Of a stretch of 6,278 nucleotides of DNA, positions 1 through 6,236 are shown in pieces. The stretch is from Verrucomicrobiales bacterium (lineage in GTDB: Bacteria; Verrucomicrobiota; Verrucomicrobiia; Verrucomicrobiales; DEV007). The translations under genes were made by a program, and so were the position numbers. The stretch lies in contig SLGN01000257.1 in assembly GCA_007123695.1 (NCBI GenBank), positions 1 through 6,278 on the forward strand, given 5' to 3'. The notes under the pieces are model-generated. The model did not search any database and had not been told where the DNA came from. It was given only the letters and a program-made list of their open reading frames with translations. The number at the start of each line of letters is the position of its first letter. Position 1 is the first letter of the stretch.

Positions 1-43
1 CAATCCCGTCCGCTCCGTTTTCCCAAGAGTCGTCCATGACTCG

Positions 44-60
44 AACCCGCGAAGCGGGTT
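44..60. repeat. perfect 7-bp inverted repeat with 3-nt loop
   Basis: AACCCGC (44-50), GAA loop (51-53) and GCGGGTT (54-60) form a perfect short hairpin at the right boundary of the first 53-bp copy. The second copy lacks the right arm because it diverges after GAA, so the hairpin marks the junction between the repeat and the spacer. No T tract follows on either strand, so it is not a normal intrinsic terminator. Confidence 0.6.
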
Positions 61-122
61 TGCGTGCCACGGCGCGCCAGCGCACGAAAATTCGCGGAGG
101 CGCAGCCGCAGCGACACCGCAC

Positions 123-140
123 GTCGGGCGCCAGCCCGAC
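123..140. repeat. perfect 7-bp inverted repeat with 4-nt loop
   Basis: GTCGGGC (123-129), GCCA loop (130-133) and GCCCGAC (134-140) form a GC-rich hairpin immediately before, and sharing one base with, the second 53-bp copy. It could be the fold-back element of an extragenic repeat family. No T tract follows. Confidence 0.6.
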
Positions 141-251
141 AATCCCGTCCGCTCCGTTTTCCCAAGAGTCGTCCATGACTCGAACCCGCGAACTCGCTGA
201 AAAACCCTTTCGCGGTCGGTCGATCAATGGTTTGGTGGCGGCTCGCGCGCG

Positions 252-1235
252 ATGGAGCTACCCGAAATCGAGAGACATACGCGGGAAGCCATCGCTGGCT
301 GGAGCGAGGCGTCCCTTCGTTTTTCCGTAATCGAAAAAGGAGGTTCGGGGCGACTCTTCGTTCGGGTCTCGGACGACGCCGGGGAACGGAGCGCGATCGC
401 GATGCACTACGGTCTCGACCGCGCCGACAATCCGCGGTTCGCCGCAATCACCGATTTCCTGAATCGCCACGGCGTCGCCGCTCCCGGAATCCTTGCACGT
501 CGCGAAGATCTCAGACTCCTCTGGGTGGAAGACCTCGGAGAAATGGATCTGGGAGACCTCGCCGGATCGGATTGGGCCTGCTCCCGTCGCCCTGCCTACG
601 AATCGGCCCTGCGCGCCGTCTTTCCCCTCCACAGAATCCGGGAGGAAGCGGTCCCGTCCGACCTTCCCGAACTCGAGCGCCCCTTCGACGCCTCTCTCTA
701 TCTTTGGGAGCAGGACTATTTCCTCTCCCAGTATGTAGCGCGTTTTCACGATGCTGAAACGGTGGAGCGCCTCCGCGAGGACCCCGCCTTCCCAGTCCTC
801 GCCGACGAGCTCGGCGCCCTTCCCCGGTCGCTGGTACACCGCGACTTCCAGAGCACCAACGTCATGCTTCGCAACGGATCCGGCTACTTGATCGACTATC
901 AGGGACTGCGCTGGGGACTTCCGGAATACGACCTCGCCTCCATGATCTACGATCCCTACAGCGAGTTCACCGAGGGGCAGACCCGGGAACTTGCGGACTA
1001 CTACTTCCGCCTGAAGTCGGAAGCCGGCGACGACGATTCCCGCGCCGCCTTCGACCGTCGAGTCGTTCAGTGCGCGACACAGCGCCTCATGCAAGCGCTC
1101 GGTGCCTACGGCTTTCTCGGAGCGGTCAAGGGAAAGCGGGAGTTCCTCGCCCATGTCCCGATGGCGAAACGCCGCCTCCTCGCCCTTTCCGAGCACGACG
1201 GCGGGCTCAGTTCGCTCGCCCGTCACCTCGTTTGA
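252..1235 (+). CDS. APH-fold small-molecule kinase, AmgK/COG3178-like phosphotransferase
   Basis: A 327-aa cytosolic kinase of the aminoglycoside phosphotransferase fold. The nucleotide loop region is EKGGSGRLFVRV (28-39). The following strand, SAIAMHYG (47-54), has Met where protein kinases have Lys, as I recall for AmgK-type sugar kinases. The catalytic loop HRDFQSTNVM (196-205) supplies Asp198 and Asn203, and LIDYQ (213-217) supplies the metal-binding Asp215. The downstream helix motif PEYDLASMIYDPY (224-236) is typical of COG3178. AmgK phosphorylates the anomeric position of MurNAc/GlcNAc in peptidoglycan recycling, and length and motifs fit that group. The substrate is inferred, and other sugars or small alcohols are possible. 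No MurU-type nucleotidyltransferase is present in the window, though one could lie upstream. ATG at 252 is the only sensible start. GGTGG (234-238) is a weak ribosome site about 13 nt upstream. The 3' end overlaps the convergent regulator by 13 bp. Confidence 0.88.
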   Translation: MELPEIERHTREAIAGWSEASLRFSVIEKGGSGRLFVRVSDDAGERSAIAMHYGLDRADNPRFAAITDFLNRHGVAAPGILARREDLRLLWVEDLGEMDLGDLAGSDWACSRRPAYESALRAVFPLHRIREEAVPSDLPELERPFDASLYLWEQDYFLSQYVARFHDAETVERLREDPAFPVLADELGALPRSLVHRDFQSTNVMLRNGSGYLIDYQGLRWGLPEYDLASMIYDPYSEFTEGQTRELADYYFRLKSEAGDDDSRAAFDRRVVQCATQRLMQALGAYGFLGAVKGKREFLAHVPMAKRRLLALSEHDGGLSSLARHLV

Positions 1236-2152
1236 TCCGGGGAGGACGGCCCGCCTTTCCGCAGAGCCTTCTTGAGCAGAACGGCGCGTTCACGCACAAG
1301 CTGGAGGAAACGCGCCGCCACGGGCTTCGGCTCGCCGCAGTGGAAGGCCACCAGACCGAGAGGCGGGAACTCGGCGGGCAAGCGCAGCCGCCGGACGCCC
1401 GACGGCCAAGCGGCTCCCGGCACATCGACAGCCACGCCAAAGCCGAAGCCCTTGGCCGCGTAGGCGAGGACCAGCCCGAGTTCGGACACCTCCATCGATG
1501 GCTCCCACTTTCGCCCTGTCGCGAGGAGACCGCGTTGGAAGAGCTGGGCGACCGGCTCAGACTTCGGGAGCGAAACCAAGGGATGCGGCACCTGCCCGCC
1601 CACCGCCGTTGCCGCGAGGGATTCGAACGAATCGATCGTCGACCAGCTCGGAACGGCCAGAGCAAGGGGCAGATCGAGGAGCTTCGTCGCTTGAAGACCG
1701 GGACCCGTCTTGCGCTGCGCCACGGTGATGGCGATGTCGGATTCGTGCCGCCGCAGCGACGTTTCGAAGTCCGAACTTTGAAGGTCGCGCAGAGTCAGCC
1801 GGAGGTCCGGCACCTCCAAGCGCAGCATCTGGAGAACCTCGGGAAGGTGGTTGCCGAGAGCCGAAGCCGAAGCGGTCAGGCGCAAGTGGTGGCTTTCCTC
1901 GCCGCGGAGCTGTGCGGCGACTCCCTCCAACTGCGAAAAAAAGGGCTGAACAAACTCGTAGAGTTCCGCGCCGGCCGGAGTCAGGGCGAAGGGACGGCGC
2001 TGGAACAGCTTGACCCCGAGGGAGCGCTCCAGTTGGAGGATCTGGCCGCTCACCGCTGGTTGCTGGATGCCGTAGGGCATTTTCCGCACCGCCTCGGTAA
2101 TACCCTCGTGCTTGGCGACATAGTAGAAGAGCTCGAGATGGTGGACGTTCAT
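1223..2152 (-). CDS. LysR-family transcriptional regulator
   Basis: A 309-aa DNA-binding regulator of normal family length. Residues 1-65 form the winged helix-turn-helix: LELFYYVAKHEGITEAVR (6-23), then QQPAVSGQILQLERSLGVKLFQRR (30-53), then LTPAG (57-61), the characteristic LysR N-terminal pattern. A linker helix (about 62-88) follows. The effector-binding domain (about 89-295) starts at HHLRLTASASALGNHLPEVL, and FGFGVAVDV (236-244) matches the late subdomain strand. The ligand cannot be read from sequence. Translation starts at ATG 2152-2150, with no good Shine-Dalgarno sequence in the C-rich leader. The gene is divergent from the cyclase/hydrolase pair across a 309-bp region and convergent with the kinase, its TGA overlapping the kinase end. 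By family habit it may repress itself and control the divergent unit, but that is inference. The PYGIQQPAVSGQI style points to Verrucomicrobiota. Confidence 0.95.
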   Translation of the reverse strand: MNVHHLELFYYVAKHEGITEAVRKMPYGIQQPAVSGQILQLERSLGVKLFQRRPFALTPAGAELYEFVQPFFSQLEGVAAQLRGEESHHLRLTASASALGNHLPEVLQMLRLEVPDLRLTLRDLQSSDFETSLRRHESDIAITVAQRKTGPGLQATKLLDLPLALAVPSWSTIDSFESLAATAVGGQVPHPLVSLPKSEPVAQLFQRGLLATGRKWEPSMEVSELGLVLAYAAKGFGFGVAVDVPGAAWPSGVRRLRLPAEFPPLGLVAFHCGEPKPVAARFLQLVRERAVLLKKALRKGGPSSPDQTR

Positions 2153-2196
2153 CCGGGGGCGGGGCTGGGGGAAGTCAGATAAACAGGGCAGGCCGA

Positions 2197-2210
2197 TTCC
2201 GCAAACGGAA
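2197..2210. promoter_or_regulatory. candidate LysR-type operator (14-bp palindrome)
   Basis: TTCCG-CAAA-CGGAA is a perfect 5-bp-arm palindrome containing the T-N11-A spacing (T2197 to A2209) typical of LysR boxes. It lies 44 bp upstream of the LysR start codon in the divergent gap, where an autoregulatory site would be expected. The arms are short and a chance palindrome cannot be excluded. Confidence 0.3.
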
Positions 2211-2447
2211 ACGCATCTCCCACGCCTCGATTTCCCGAACGCATCCGCATTGATTCAAGGATCGCGTCGGCTCACAGACACCCTCCATCACAGTGGTAGA
2301 CAACTCCACCAAAGGCAAGCATCCGACCTGCTCCGCAAAAACACATCACCCCCCAGATCTCGAACAAAGAAAACTGATCGTGTGATAGTTAATTTGAATG
2401 ATCGCCCTGCATCTTGACTTGTGAAACTGCTAAGCTCGCTGTTCGAC

Positions 2448-2454
2448 AAAGAGG
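2448..2454 (+). promoter_or_regulatory. ribosome binding site deciding the cyclase start
   Basis: AAAGAGG ends 7 nt before GTG at 2462, a normal Shine-Dalgarno spacing. The alternative in-frame TTG at 2414 has only CCCTGCATC before it and no purine-rich site. This favours GTG 2462 and a 516-aa protein over the 532-aa version. Confidence 0.55.
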
Positions 2455-2461
2455 CGCTTCC

Positions 2462-4012
2462 GTGGCATCCCTTTCCATCGACGCGCCCGCGAAATCCACC
2501 GCTCCCGCACTCGCCGAGCGCCCCGGCTGGCCGGGCCTGCTCGCGATCTTCGGCCTGATGTTCCTCGCCCAGGCCGTCGGCTCCGTCTTCAACATCGTCT
2601 ACAACCTGCTCCACATCCCCCCGCTCCTGACCGAGGCGCAGCAGGCCGCCTTCAAATCGTCCATCGCCTTCTACAACGCCTTCGCCTACCCGCCGCTGCT
2701 CGCCCTGTGGGCCTGGGCCGTCTTCCGGCTGCGCCGCCGCCCCCGGGACGAGGCAGCCCTCGACACGCTGCGCCGCCGCGCCGTCAACCTGCCGGTCGTC
2801 GCCGCCGCCATCGCCGCGGCGGGTTGGTTCCTCAGCATCCCGTCGCTCCACCTCGGGCTGGTCCTCTCGGGCGAGGCGATCAACCGCCACGTCTGGTTCC
2901 ACTTTCCCGTTTCGGTCTGCATCGCCGCCGTCATCGCCCTGACGATCGGCTATTTCTCCATCGACTGGGCGCGGCAGCGGCTCCTGTTTCCCTGCCTCTT
3001 CCGCGACGAGAGCCCGGCAAAGTTCTCGGGCGCCTTCCACCTCTCCGTCTCGGGCCGGGGGAAGCTCTGGACCCTCGCCGCGAGCATCTGCCCGATCCTC
3101 TCGCTGCTGCTCCTGCTGATCGACCCGACCCCGTCGGACGGAGACGTCGGGTTCGCCCTCGCGGTGGCTGGCACGGGCATCCTCTGCGCAGTGGTCAGCA
3201 GCGTGCTGATGGCGCGGCTCGTCGTGACCCCGGTCGAGGAGCTGCGCCGCGCCGCCGACCGGGTCGGGCGCGGAGACCTCGAGACGAACGTGAACCACCT
3301 GCGCGCCGACGAATTCGGCGTACTCGCCGACGCTTTCAACGGCATGGTCGCCGGGCTGCGCGAGAAGGAGCGCATCGCCGGCACCTTCGGCCGCCACGTC
3401 GGTCGCGAAATCGCCGAGCAGCTCCTCCACCACGAAGAGGAGCTGGGCGGCGTCGAGCGCGTCCTCTCGGTGCTCTTCGCCGACCTGCGGGGCTTCACAA
3501 CGCGTTGCGAAGGGCTCGCTCCCGGCGACGCGGTCAAGCTGCTGAACCTCTACCACGAGCACATGACCGGCCTGATCGAGGAGCATGGCGGCATCGTGAA
3601 CCAGCTCGTCGGCGACGGCATCATGGCCCTCTTCGGCGCCACGGGCCGCTCCGCGCTGCACGCCGCCGAGGCCGTCGCGGCGGGCCGGGCCATGCTCCTC
3701 GGTCTCGAGGGGCTCAACGCGAAGCTCGCCGCGCAGGGCTTCGAGCCGGTGCGCATCGGCGTCGGCATCCACACCGGGCCGGCCGTGGTCGGCACGATCG
3801 GCTCGCCCCGGCGCATGGAATACACTGCCATCGGCGACACCGTCAACACCGCCGCCCGCATCGAGGGCCTGACCAAGGAACTGAAGCGCCCCCTTCTCAT
3901 CTCCGCCTCGACCTACGAGTCGGCCGATCCCCGCCCCGCCGCGGAGCGGCTCGATCCGGTTCCCATTCGGGGGCGCAGGGGGGAAATGACGCTTTACTCG
4001 GTGGAACTTTGA
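2462..4012 (+). CDS. six-helix membrane class III nucleotide cyclase with HAMP domain
   Basis: A 516-aa protein (from GTG 2462) that should make a cyclic nucleotide, nominally cAMP, at the inner face of the membrane. Six hydrophobic segments lie at about 25-50, 69-90, 109-134, 145-165, 201-220 and 229-254. A HAMP domain follows (about 252-305, with the TPVEELRRAADRVGRGDL start and a DEFGVLADAFN second helix), then a class III catalytic domain (about 329-516). Metal aspartates are present: D341 in FADLRGFT and D385 in GDGIMALFG. Transition-state N462 and R466 are in GDTVNTAARIE. The substrate-selecting pair is Q381 (QLVGD) and T455 (YTAIGD); the usual Lys is replaced by Gln. This six-helix/HAMP/cyclase layout is also found in the mycobacterial Rv1318c/Rv1319c/Rv1320c/Rv3645 group. 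It probably acts as a homodimer, the membrane part sensing an unknown signal. TTG 2414 would add 16 residues. It is followed by an MBL-fold lipoprotein after 15 nt, indicating one transcription unit. Confidence 0.93.
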   Translation: MASLSIDAPAKSTAPALAERPGWPGLLAIFGLMFLAQAVGSVFNIVYNLLHIPPLLTEAQQAAFKSSIAFYNAFAYPPLLALWAWAVFRLRRRPRDEAALDTLRRRAVNLPVVAAAIAAAGWFLSIPSLHLGLVLSGEAINRHVWFHFPVSVCIAAVIALTIGYFSIDWARQRLLFPCLFRDESPAKFSGAFHLSVSGRGKLWTLAASICPILSLLLLLIDPTPSDGDVGFALAVAGTGILCAVVSSVLMARLVVTPVEELRRAADRVGRGDLETNVNHLRADEFGVLADAFNGMVAGLREKERIAGTFGRHVGREIAEQLLHHEEELGGVERVLSVLFADLRGFTTRCEGLAPGDAVKLLNLYHEHMTGLIEEHGGIVNQLVGDGIMALFGATGRSALHAAEAVAAGRAMLLGLEGLNAKLAAQGFEPVRIGVGIHTGPAVVGTIGSPRRMEYTAIGDTVNTAARIEGLTKELKRPLLISASTYESADPRPAAERLDPVPIRGRRGEMTLYSVEL

Positions 4013-4027
4013 CCCTTTCATGGAATC

Positions 4028-4993
4028 GTGAACCGTTCCGCGACCGCCTTCCTCGCCGGCCTCGCCGCGCTCCTCGCCGTCTCCTGCTCGAACCGGCTCG
4101 GCCCCCATCGCGATCTCCTCGTCGGCGTCCCCGCCCAGAGCGCTCCCGCCCCCGCCGCCGAGGGGCTCAGCGTGACTTACCTCGGGGTGAACGGCTACCT
4201 TCTGCGCTCGGGGCGCGAGGCAATCCTCGTCGATCCCTTCTTCTCCCGAGTCCCCCTCCGCGATGTGCTCTTTCAAGCCCCCATCGCTCCAGATCCGGCG
4301 GTTCTGGTCGAGGCCCGGCAGGCCGGGGCCATCCCCGGGCGGATCGACGCCTTCCTCGTGACCCACTCGCACTTCGACCACCTCCTCGACACGCCGGCCC
4401 TGCAGGCCGAGCTGGGGGGCAGGGTCGTCACCTCCGAAACCGGCGCCTTCCTCTGCGAGGCGGCGGGAACGGCGCGGCGCGACCTGCTGCCCTCGCACCC
4501 GGGCGACGTCCATCGCTTCGGCGCCGCCACGGTGCGCGTGCTGGCCGCCCGGCACGACCTCGTCCTCGGCTCGACGCCCTACCCCGGCCTCGTCACCGAG
4601 CCCCTCGCCGAAGCACCGTCGCGGGCGAAGGACTGGCGCCTCGGCACTCCGCTCGCCTTCCTCGTCGAAATGGGCGGACACCGCGTCTACATCGAATCCG
4701 GCGGGGTGCTGGGCTCGCCGCCGAGCGTCTCCGACGTCGACCTCGCCATCGTCGGCACCGCCGTCGGCGAGGGAAAGGGGCGCTACGCCGAGGCGGTGCG
4801 CAGCCTGCGTGCCCGCTACGTGCTGCCGAGCCATCAGGACAACTTCTTCAACCCGCTTTCGTCGGGCTTCCACTTCTCCGCCCTCTCCGACTTCCCGAGA
4901 ATACGGGCGACCCATCGGAAGCTGGAGCTGCCCGGCCGCCTCGTCCTGATGGACTACTTCCACACCTGGACCTTGCCGGGACCGGGCAAGTAG
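4028..4993 (+). CDS. MBL-fold metallo-hydrolase, predicted lipoprotein
   Basis: A 321-aa protein starting at GTG 4028; the nearby ATG at 4020 runs into a stop after three codons. The N-terminus MNRSATAFLAGLAALLAVSC looks like a lipoprotein signal with AVSC as lipobox and Cys20 as the anchored residue. The mature protein would therefore sit outside the inner membrane. The MBL fold begins at VTYLGVNGYLLRSG (49-62) with AILVDPFFSR (65-74). The metal motif THSHFDH (112-118) gives H113, H115, D117 and H118; H176 (AARHD) and H269 (PSHQDNFF) supply the later histidines. The fourth-motif Asp of the superfamily is not visible: the matching segment is VYIESGG (220-226). It resembles a bacterial MBL subgroup related to PF12706/PF13483 proteins of unassigned substrate. 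It follows the cyclase by 15 nt with only a poor ribosome site, suggesting translational coupling. The exact reaction is unknown. Confidence 0.88.
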   Translation: MNRSATAFLAGLAALLAVSCSNRLGPHRDLLVGVPAQSAPAPAAEGLSVTYLGVNGYLLRSGREAILVDPFFSRVPLRDVLFQAPIAPDPAVLVEARQAGAIPGRIDAFLVTHSHFDHLLDTPALQAELGGRVVTSETGAFLCEAAGTARRDLLPSHPGDVHRFGAATVRVLAARHDLVLGSTPYPGLVTEPLAEAPSRAKDWRLGTPLAFLVEMGGHRVYIESGGVLGSPPSVSDVDLAIVGTAVGEGKGRYAEAVRSLRARYVLPSHQDNFFNPLSSGFHFSALSDFPRIRATHRKLELPGRLVLMDYFHTWTLPGPGK

Positions 4994-5061
4994 CGGGAAC
5001 GCCTCGCGGATGCCTCGGAAATCCCGGGCCCGTCTCGCGACCCGTTCGACGGGGAACTTCT

Positions 5062-6084
5062 TCAGGCCCCGAGGTTCCACTCGGGCGGCAGGATCGTTTT
5101 CGGAAAGAATGCGGTCGCCTCGCCGAGCATTCCGAGCCACTCCTCGGCTCCGTAGCGCCGGGACAAGTGTTGCAGGACGAGACGATCGACTCCGGCCTCG
5201 GCGGCGAGCCTGCCGACGAGATCCGCCGTCATGTGCGCGTTGGCTGCGGCGAGGGCGGCGTCGGCGGACCGGTATTGGCATTCGCAGACGAGGGTGCCGG
5301 TACCCGCAAGCCAAGCCACGAGCCCGTCCCATTCCTCGCTGCCCGGCTCGACGAGGAAATCCGTGAGCCAGGCGATCGAATCGCCGGGGCTGGTCACGAC
5401 GAGTTCCCGCCTGAGTTCCCCCACCCTCAGAGAGCGTCCGCCCACTTCGACGAGTTCGGCATCGGACGTCGTATCGTCGGCAACCTCCTGGAGCCAGGCC
5501 CCCGGCAGGTAATCGTAGCGGCGCAGGGCCAACGGATCAATGTTGCGGCGCGGCGACTCGACGACGCGGTAGGCGACGGAGGGAATCGATCCATGCGGGA
5601 GCAACCGCGCCTCGAGGTGCCAATCGCGCGTGCGATGGACGACCGATCCCTCCCTGGGACGGTCGGGCAGGCGGCGGGCAGGCGCGAAAGCCTCACTGGT
5701 GAGAAAACGCGCCGTCCCGATCTCCTCGCGGCCGATTTCGCGGACGATCCACTCGCCGGACTGGTCGCGGTGGAGGTTCCAGACGAAGCCCGCAAACCGA
5801 TGCCCCATCACCTCGATAGTGCCGGGGGGCCCCCAGACCCCGACGGGCACTTCGGGCCGGTTGTAGTTGAGCCGGAAGAACCCGTCGAAGCCGGCGACGT
5901 GGTCCATGTGGAAATGCGAGAAACAGAGGTGGGCCACGGCCTGCACCGCCGCGGGCCGCAGCTCGTCGAGGCAGCGTTCGCCGCAGTCGAAGAGCAGGCT
6001 TTCGCGGGCCTGCCCCGTGTCCACGACGACATGGAGAGCGTTGTCCGCCCCCGCCCTGCCGAGAATCCTCCACTCTATGGCCAT
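5062..6084 (-). CDS. RNase Z-like MBL-fold hydrolase
   Basis: A 340-aa cytosolic protein without a signal peptide. Motifs follow tRNase Z order: LLFDCGE (30-36), SHFHMDH (56-62) with H57, H59, D61 and H62, WGPPGT (84-89), PHGSIPSVAYRV (163-174) with H164, an exosite-like LPGAW segment (193-197) resembling the Gly-Pro arm, AWLTDF (238-243) with D242, CECQY (267-271) standing for the HEAT motif with E268, NAHMTA (282-287) with H284 for HST, and VLQHLSRRY (303-311) with H306. RNase Z removes 3' trailers from tRNA precursors. Metal ligands appear complete, but the HEAT and GDT motifs are divergent, so this may be a paralogue acting on another phosphodiester or ester rather than the housekeeping enzyme. 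ATG 6084 gives a start just before the first strand (EWRILG), without a clear Shine-Dalgarno sequence. It is convergent with the lipoprotein gene, with 68 nt between stops. Confidence 0.85.
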   Translation of the reverse strand: MAIEWRILGRAGADNALHVVVDTGQARESLLFDCGERCLDELRPAAVQAVAHLCFSHFHMDHVAGFDGFFRLNYNRPEVPVGVWGPPGTIEVMGHRFAGFVWNLHRDQSGEWIVREIGREEIGTARFLTSEAFAPARRLPDRPREGSVVHRTRDWHLEARLLPHGSIPSVAYRVVESPRRNIDPLALRRYDYLPGAWLQEVADDTTSDAELVEVGGRSLRVGELRRELVVTSPGDSIAWLTDFLVEPGSEEWDGLVAWLAGTGTLVCECQYRSADAALAAANAHMTADLVGRLAAEAGVDRLVLQHLSRRYGAEEWLGMLGEATAFFPKTILPPEWNLGA

Positions 6085-6186
6085 GACGAAAGAGTCGGCG
6101 CTCGATCCGTTGCGGGCAAGCCGATTCGCGCCGTCGGGGATCGCAATGCCCCGTCACCGGGTAAATGCGCCCTCCATTGCCTCTCC

Positions 6187-6210
6187 AAAAAGAGGGAGCA
6201 GATTCGCTCC
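6187..6210 (-). terminator. candidate intrinsic terminator of the gene entering from the right
   Basis: Read on the minus strand, GGAGC-GAATCT-GCTCC forms a 5-bp GC-rich hairpin followed by CTC and five Ts (6191-6187). It lies 27 nt beyond the stop codon of the partial minus-strand gene at the right edge, the normal place for a rho-independent terminator. The stem is short and the T tract is offset by 3 nt, so strength is uncertain. Confidence 0.45.
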
Positions 6211-6236
6211 GGCAGGGGCGTCATCCGACGGCTCGC

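Larger units (their letters stand above)
1..192. repeat. 139-bp-period direct repeat, hairpin-rich, at left edge
   Basis: Bases 1-53 and 140-192 are identical over 53 bp, beginning CAATCCCGTCCGCTCCG and ending CGAACCCGCGAA, so the unit is 139 bp long. After base 192 the second copy diverges. The spacer (54-139) holds more symmetry: 63-67/82-86 (CGTGC/GCACG) flank a GGCGCGCC palindrome, and 123-129/134-140 form a 7-bp stem. Each 53-bp copy also contains GAGTC-N6-GACTC (27-42 in copy 1). Base 1 matches base 140, which is the last base of the 123-140 hairpin, so a further unit probably lies to the left of the window. No convincing protein is encoded: reading frames through it run into the kinase gene in the wrong frame. 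It looks like an extragenic repeat of the REP or tandem type lying just upstream of the kinase start. The repeat itself is certain; its class and function are unknown. Confidence 0.85.
2153..2461. other. divergent intergenic region between the LysR gene and the cyclase gene
   Basis: This 309-bp gap carries no convincing gene. From left to right it holds a G-rich leader just upstream of the LysR start (2153-2170), a 14-bp palindrome (2197-2210), a stretch without visible structure (2211-2360), and an AT-rich patch at about 2361-2425 that stands out against the GC-rich surroundings and is the likeliest site of the cyclase promoter. TTGACT (2414-2419) resembles a -35 box, but no convincing -10 box stands 16-18 nt after it, so no promoter is claimed. 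The same TTG could be an upstream in-frame start codon for the cyclase, which I consider less likely than GTG 2462. Confidence 0.6.

Noticed and set aside
10..60. A tRNA gene on the minus strand, suggested by GGGTTCGAGTC
   Set aside because: No matching T-stem 3' arm, anticodon arm or acceptor stem can be formed around it.
64..330. An 88-codon frame through the left repeat
   Set aside because: It includes repeat and hairpin sequence, runs out of frame into the kinase gene, and its product has no recognisable features.
258..1226. A 322-codon minus-strand open frame opposite the kinase
   Set aside because: It mirrors the kinase reading frame. The plus strand carries complete catalytic motifs and the minus product has none.
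1070..2182. A 370-codon plus-strand open frame opposite the LysR gene
   Set aside because: It is antisense to a well-supported regulator, its product is Arg-rich without motifs, and it starts inside the kinase gene.
2394..2419. Promoter boxes TTGAAT and TTGACT in the AT-rich patch
   Set aside because: No acceptable -10 hexamer stands at 16-18 nt from either box. The patch is only noted as the likely promoter area.
4972..5053. Terminators between the convergent lipoprotein and RNase Z-like genes: hairpins CTTGCC/GGCAAG (4972-4990) and CCCGT/ACGGG (5041-5053)
   Set aside because: Both are short, one lies within the coding end, and neither is followed by a T tract on either strand. They may still fold in RNA, but I cannot support a terminator call.
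2288..5332. A 1014-codon open frame on the minus strand spanning the cyclase, the lipoprotein gene and part of the RNase Z-like gene
   Set aside because: It lies opposite two genes with clear motifs. Its product is low-complexity, rich in Gly, Glu, Arg and Ala, and shows no domain. High GC leaves few stops on the opposite strand, so the length is a composition effect.
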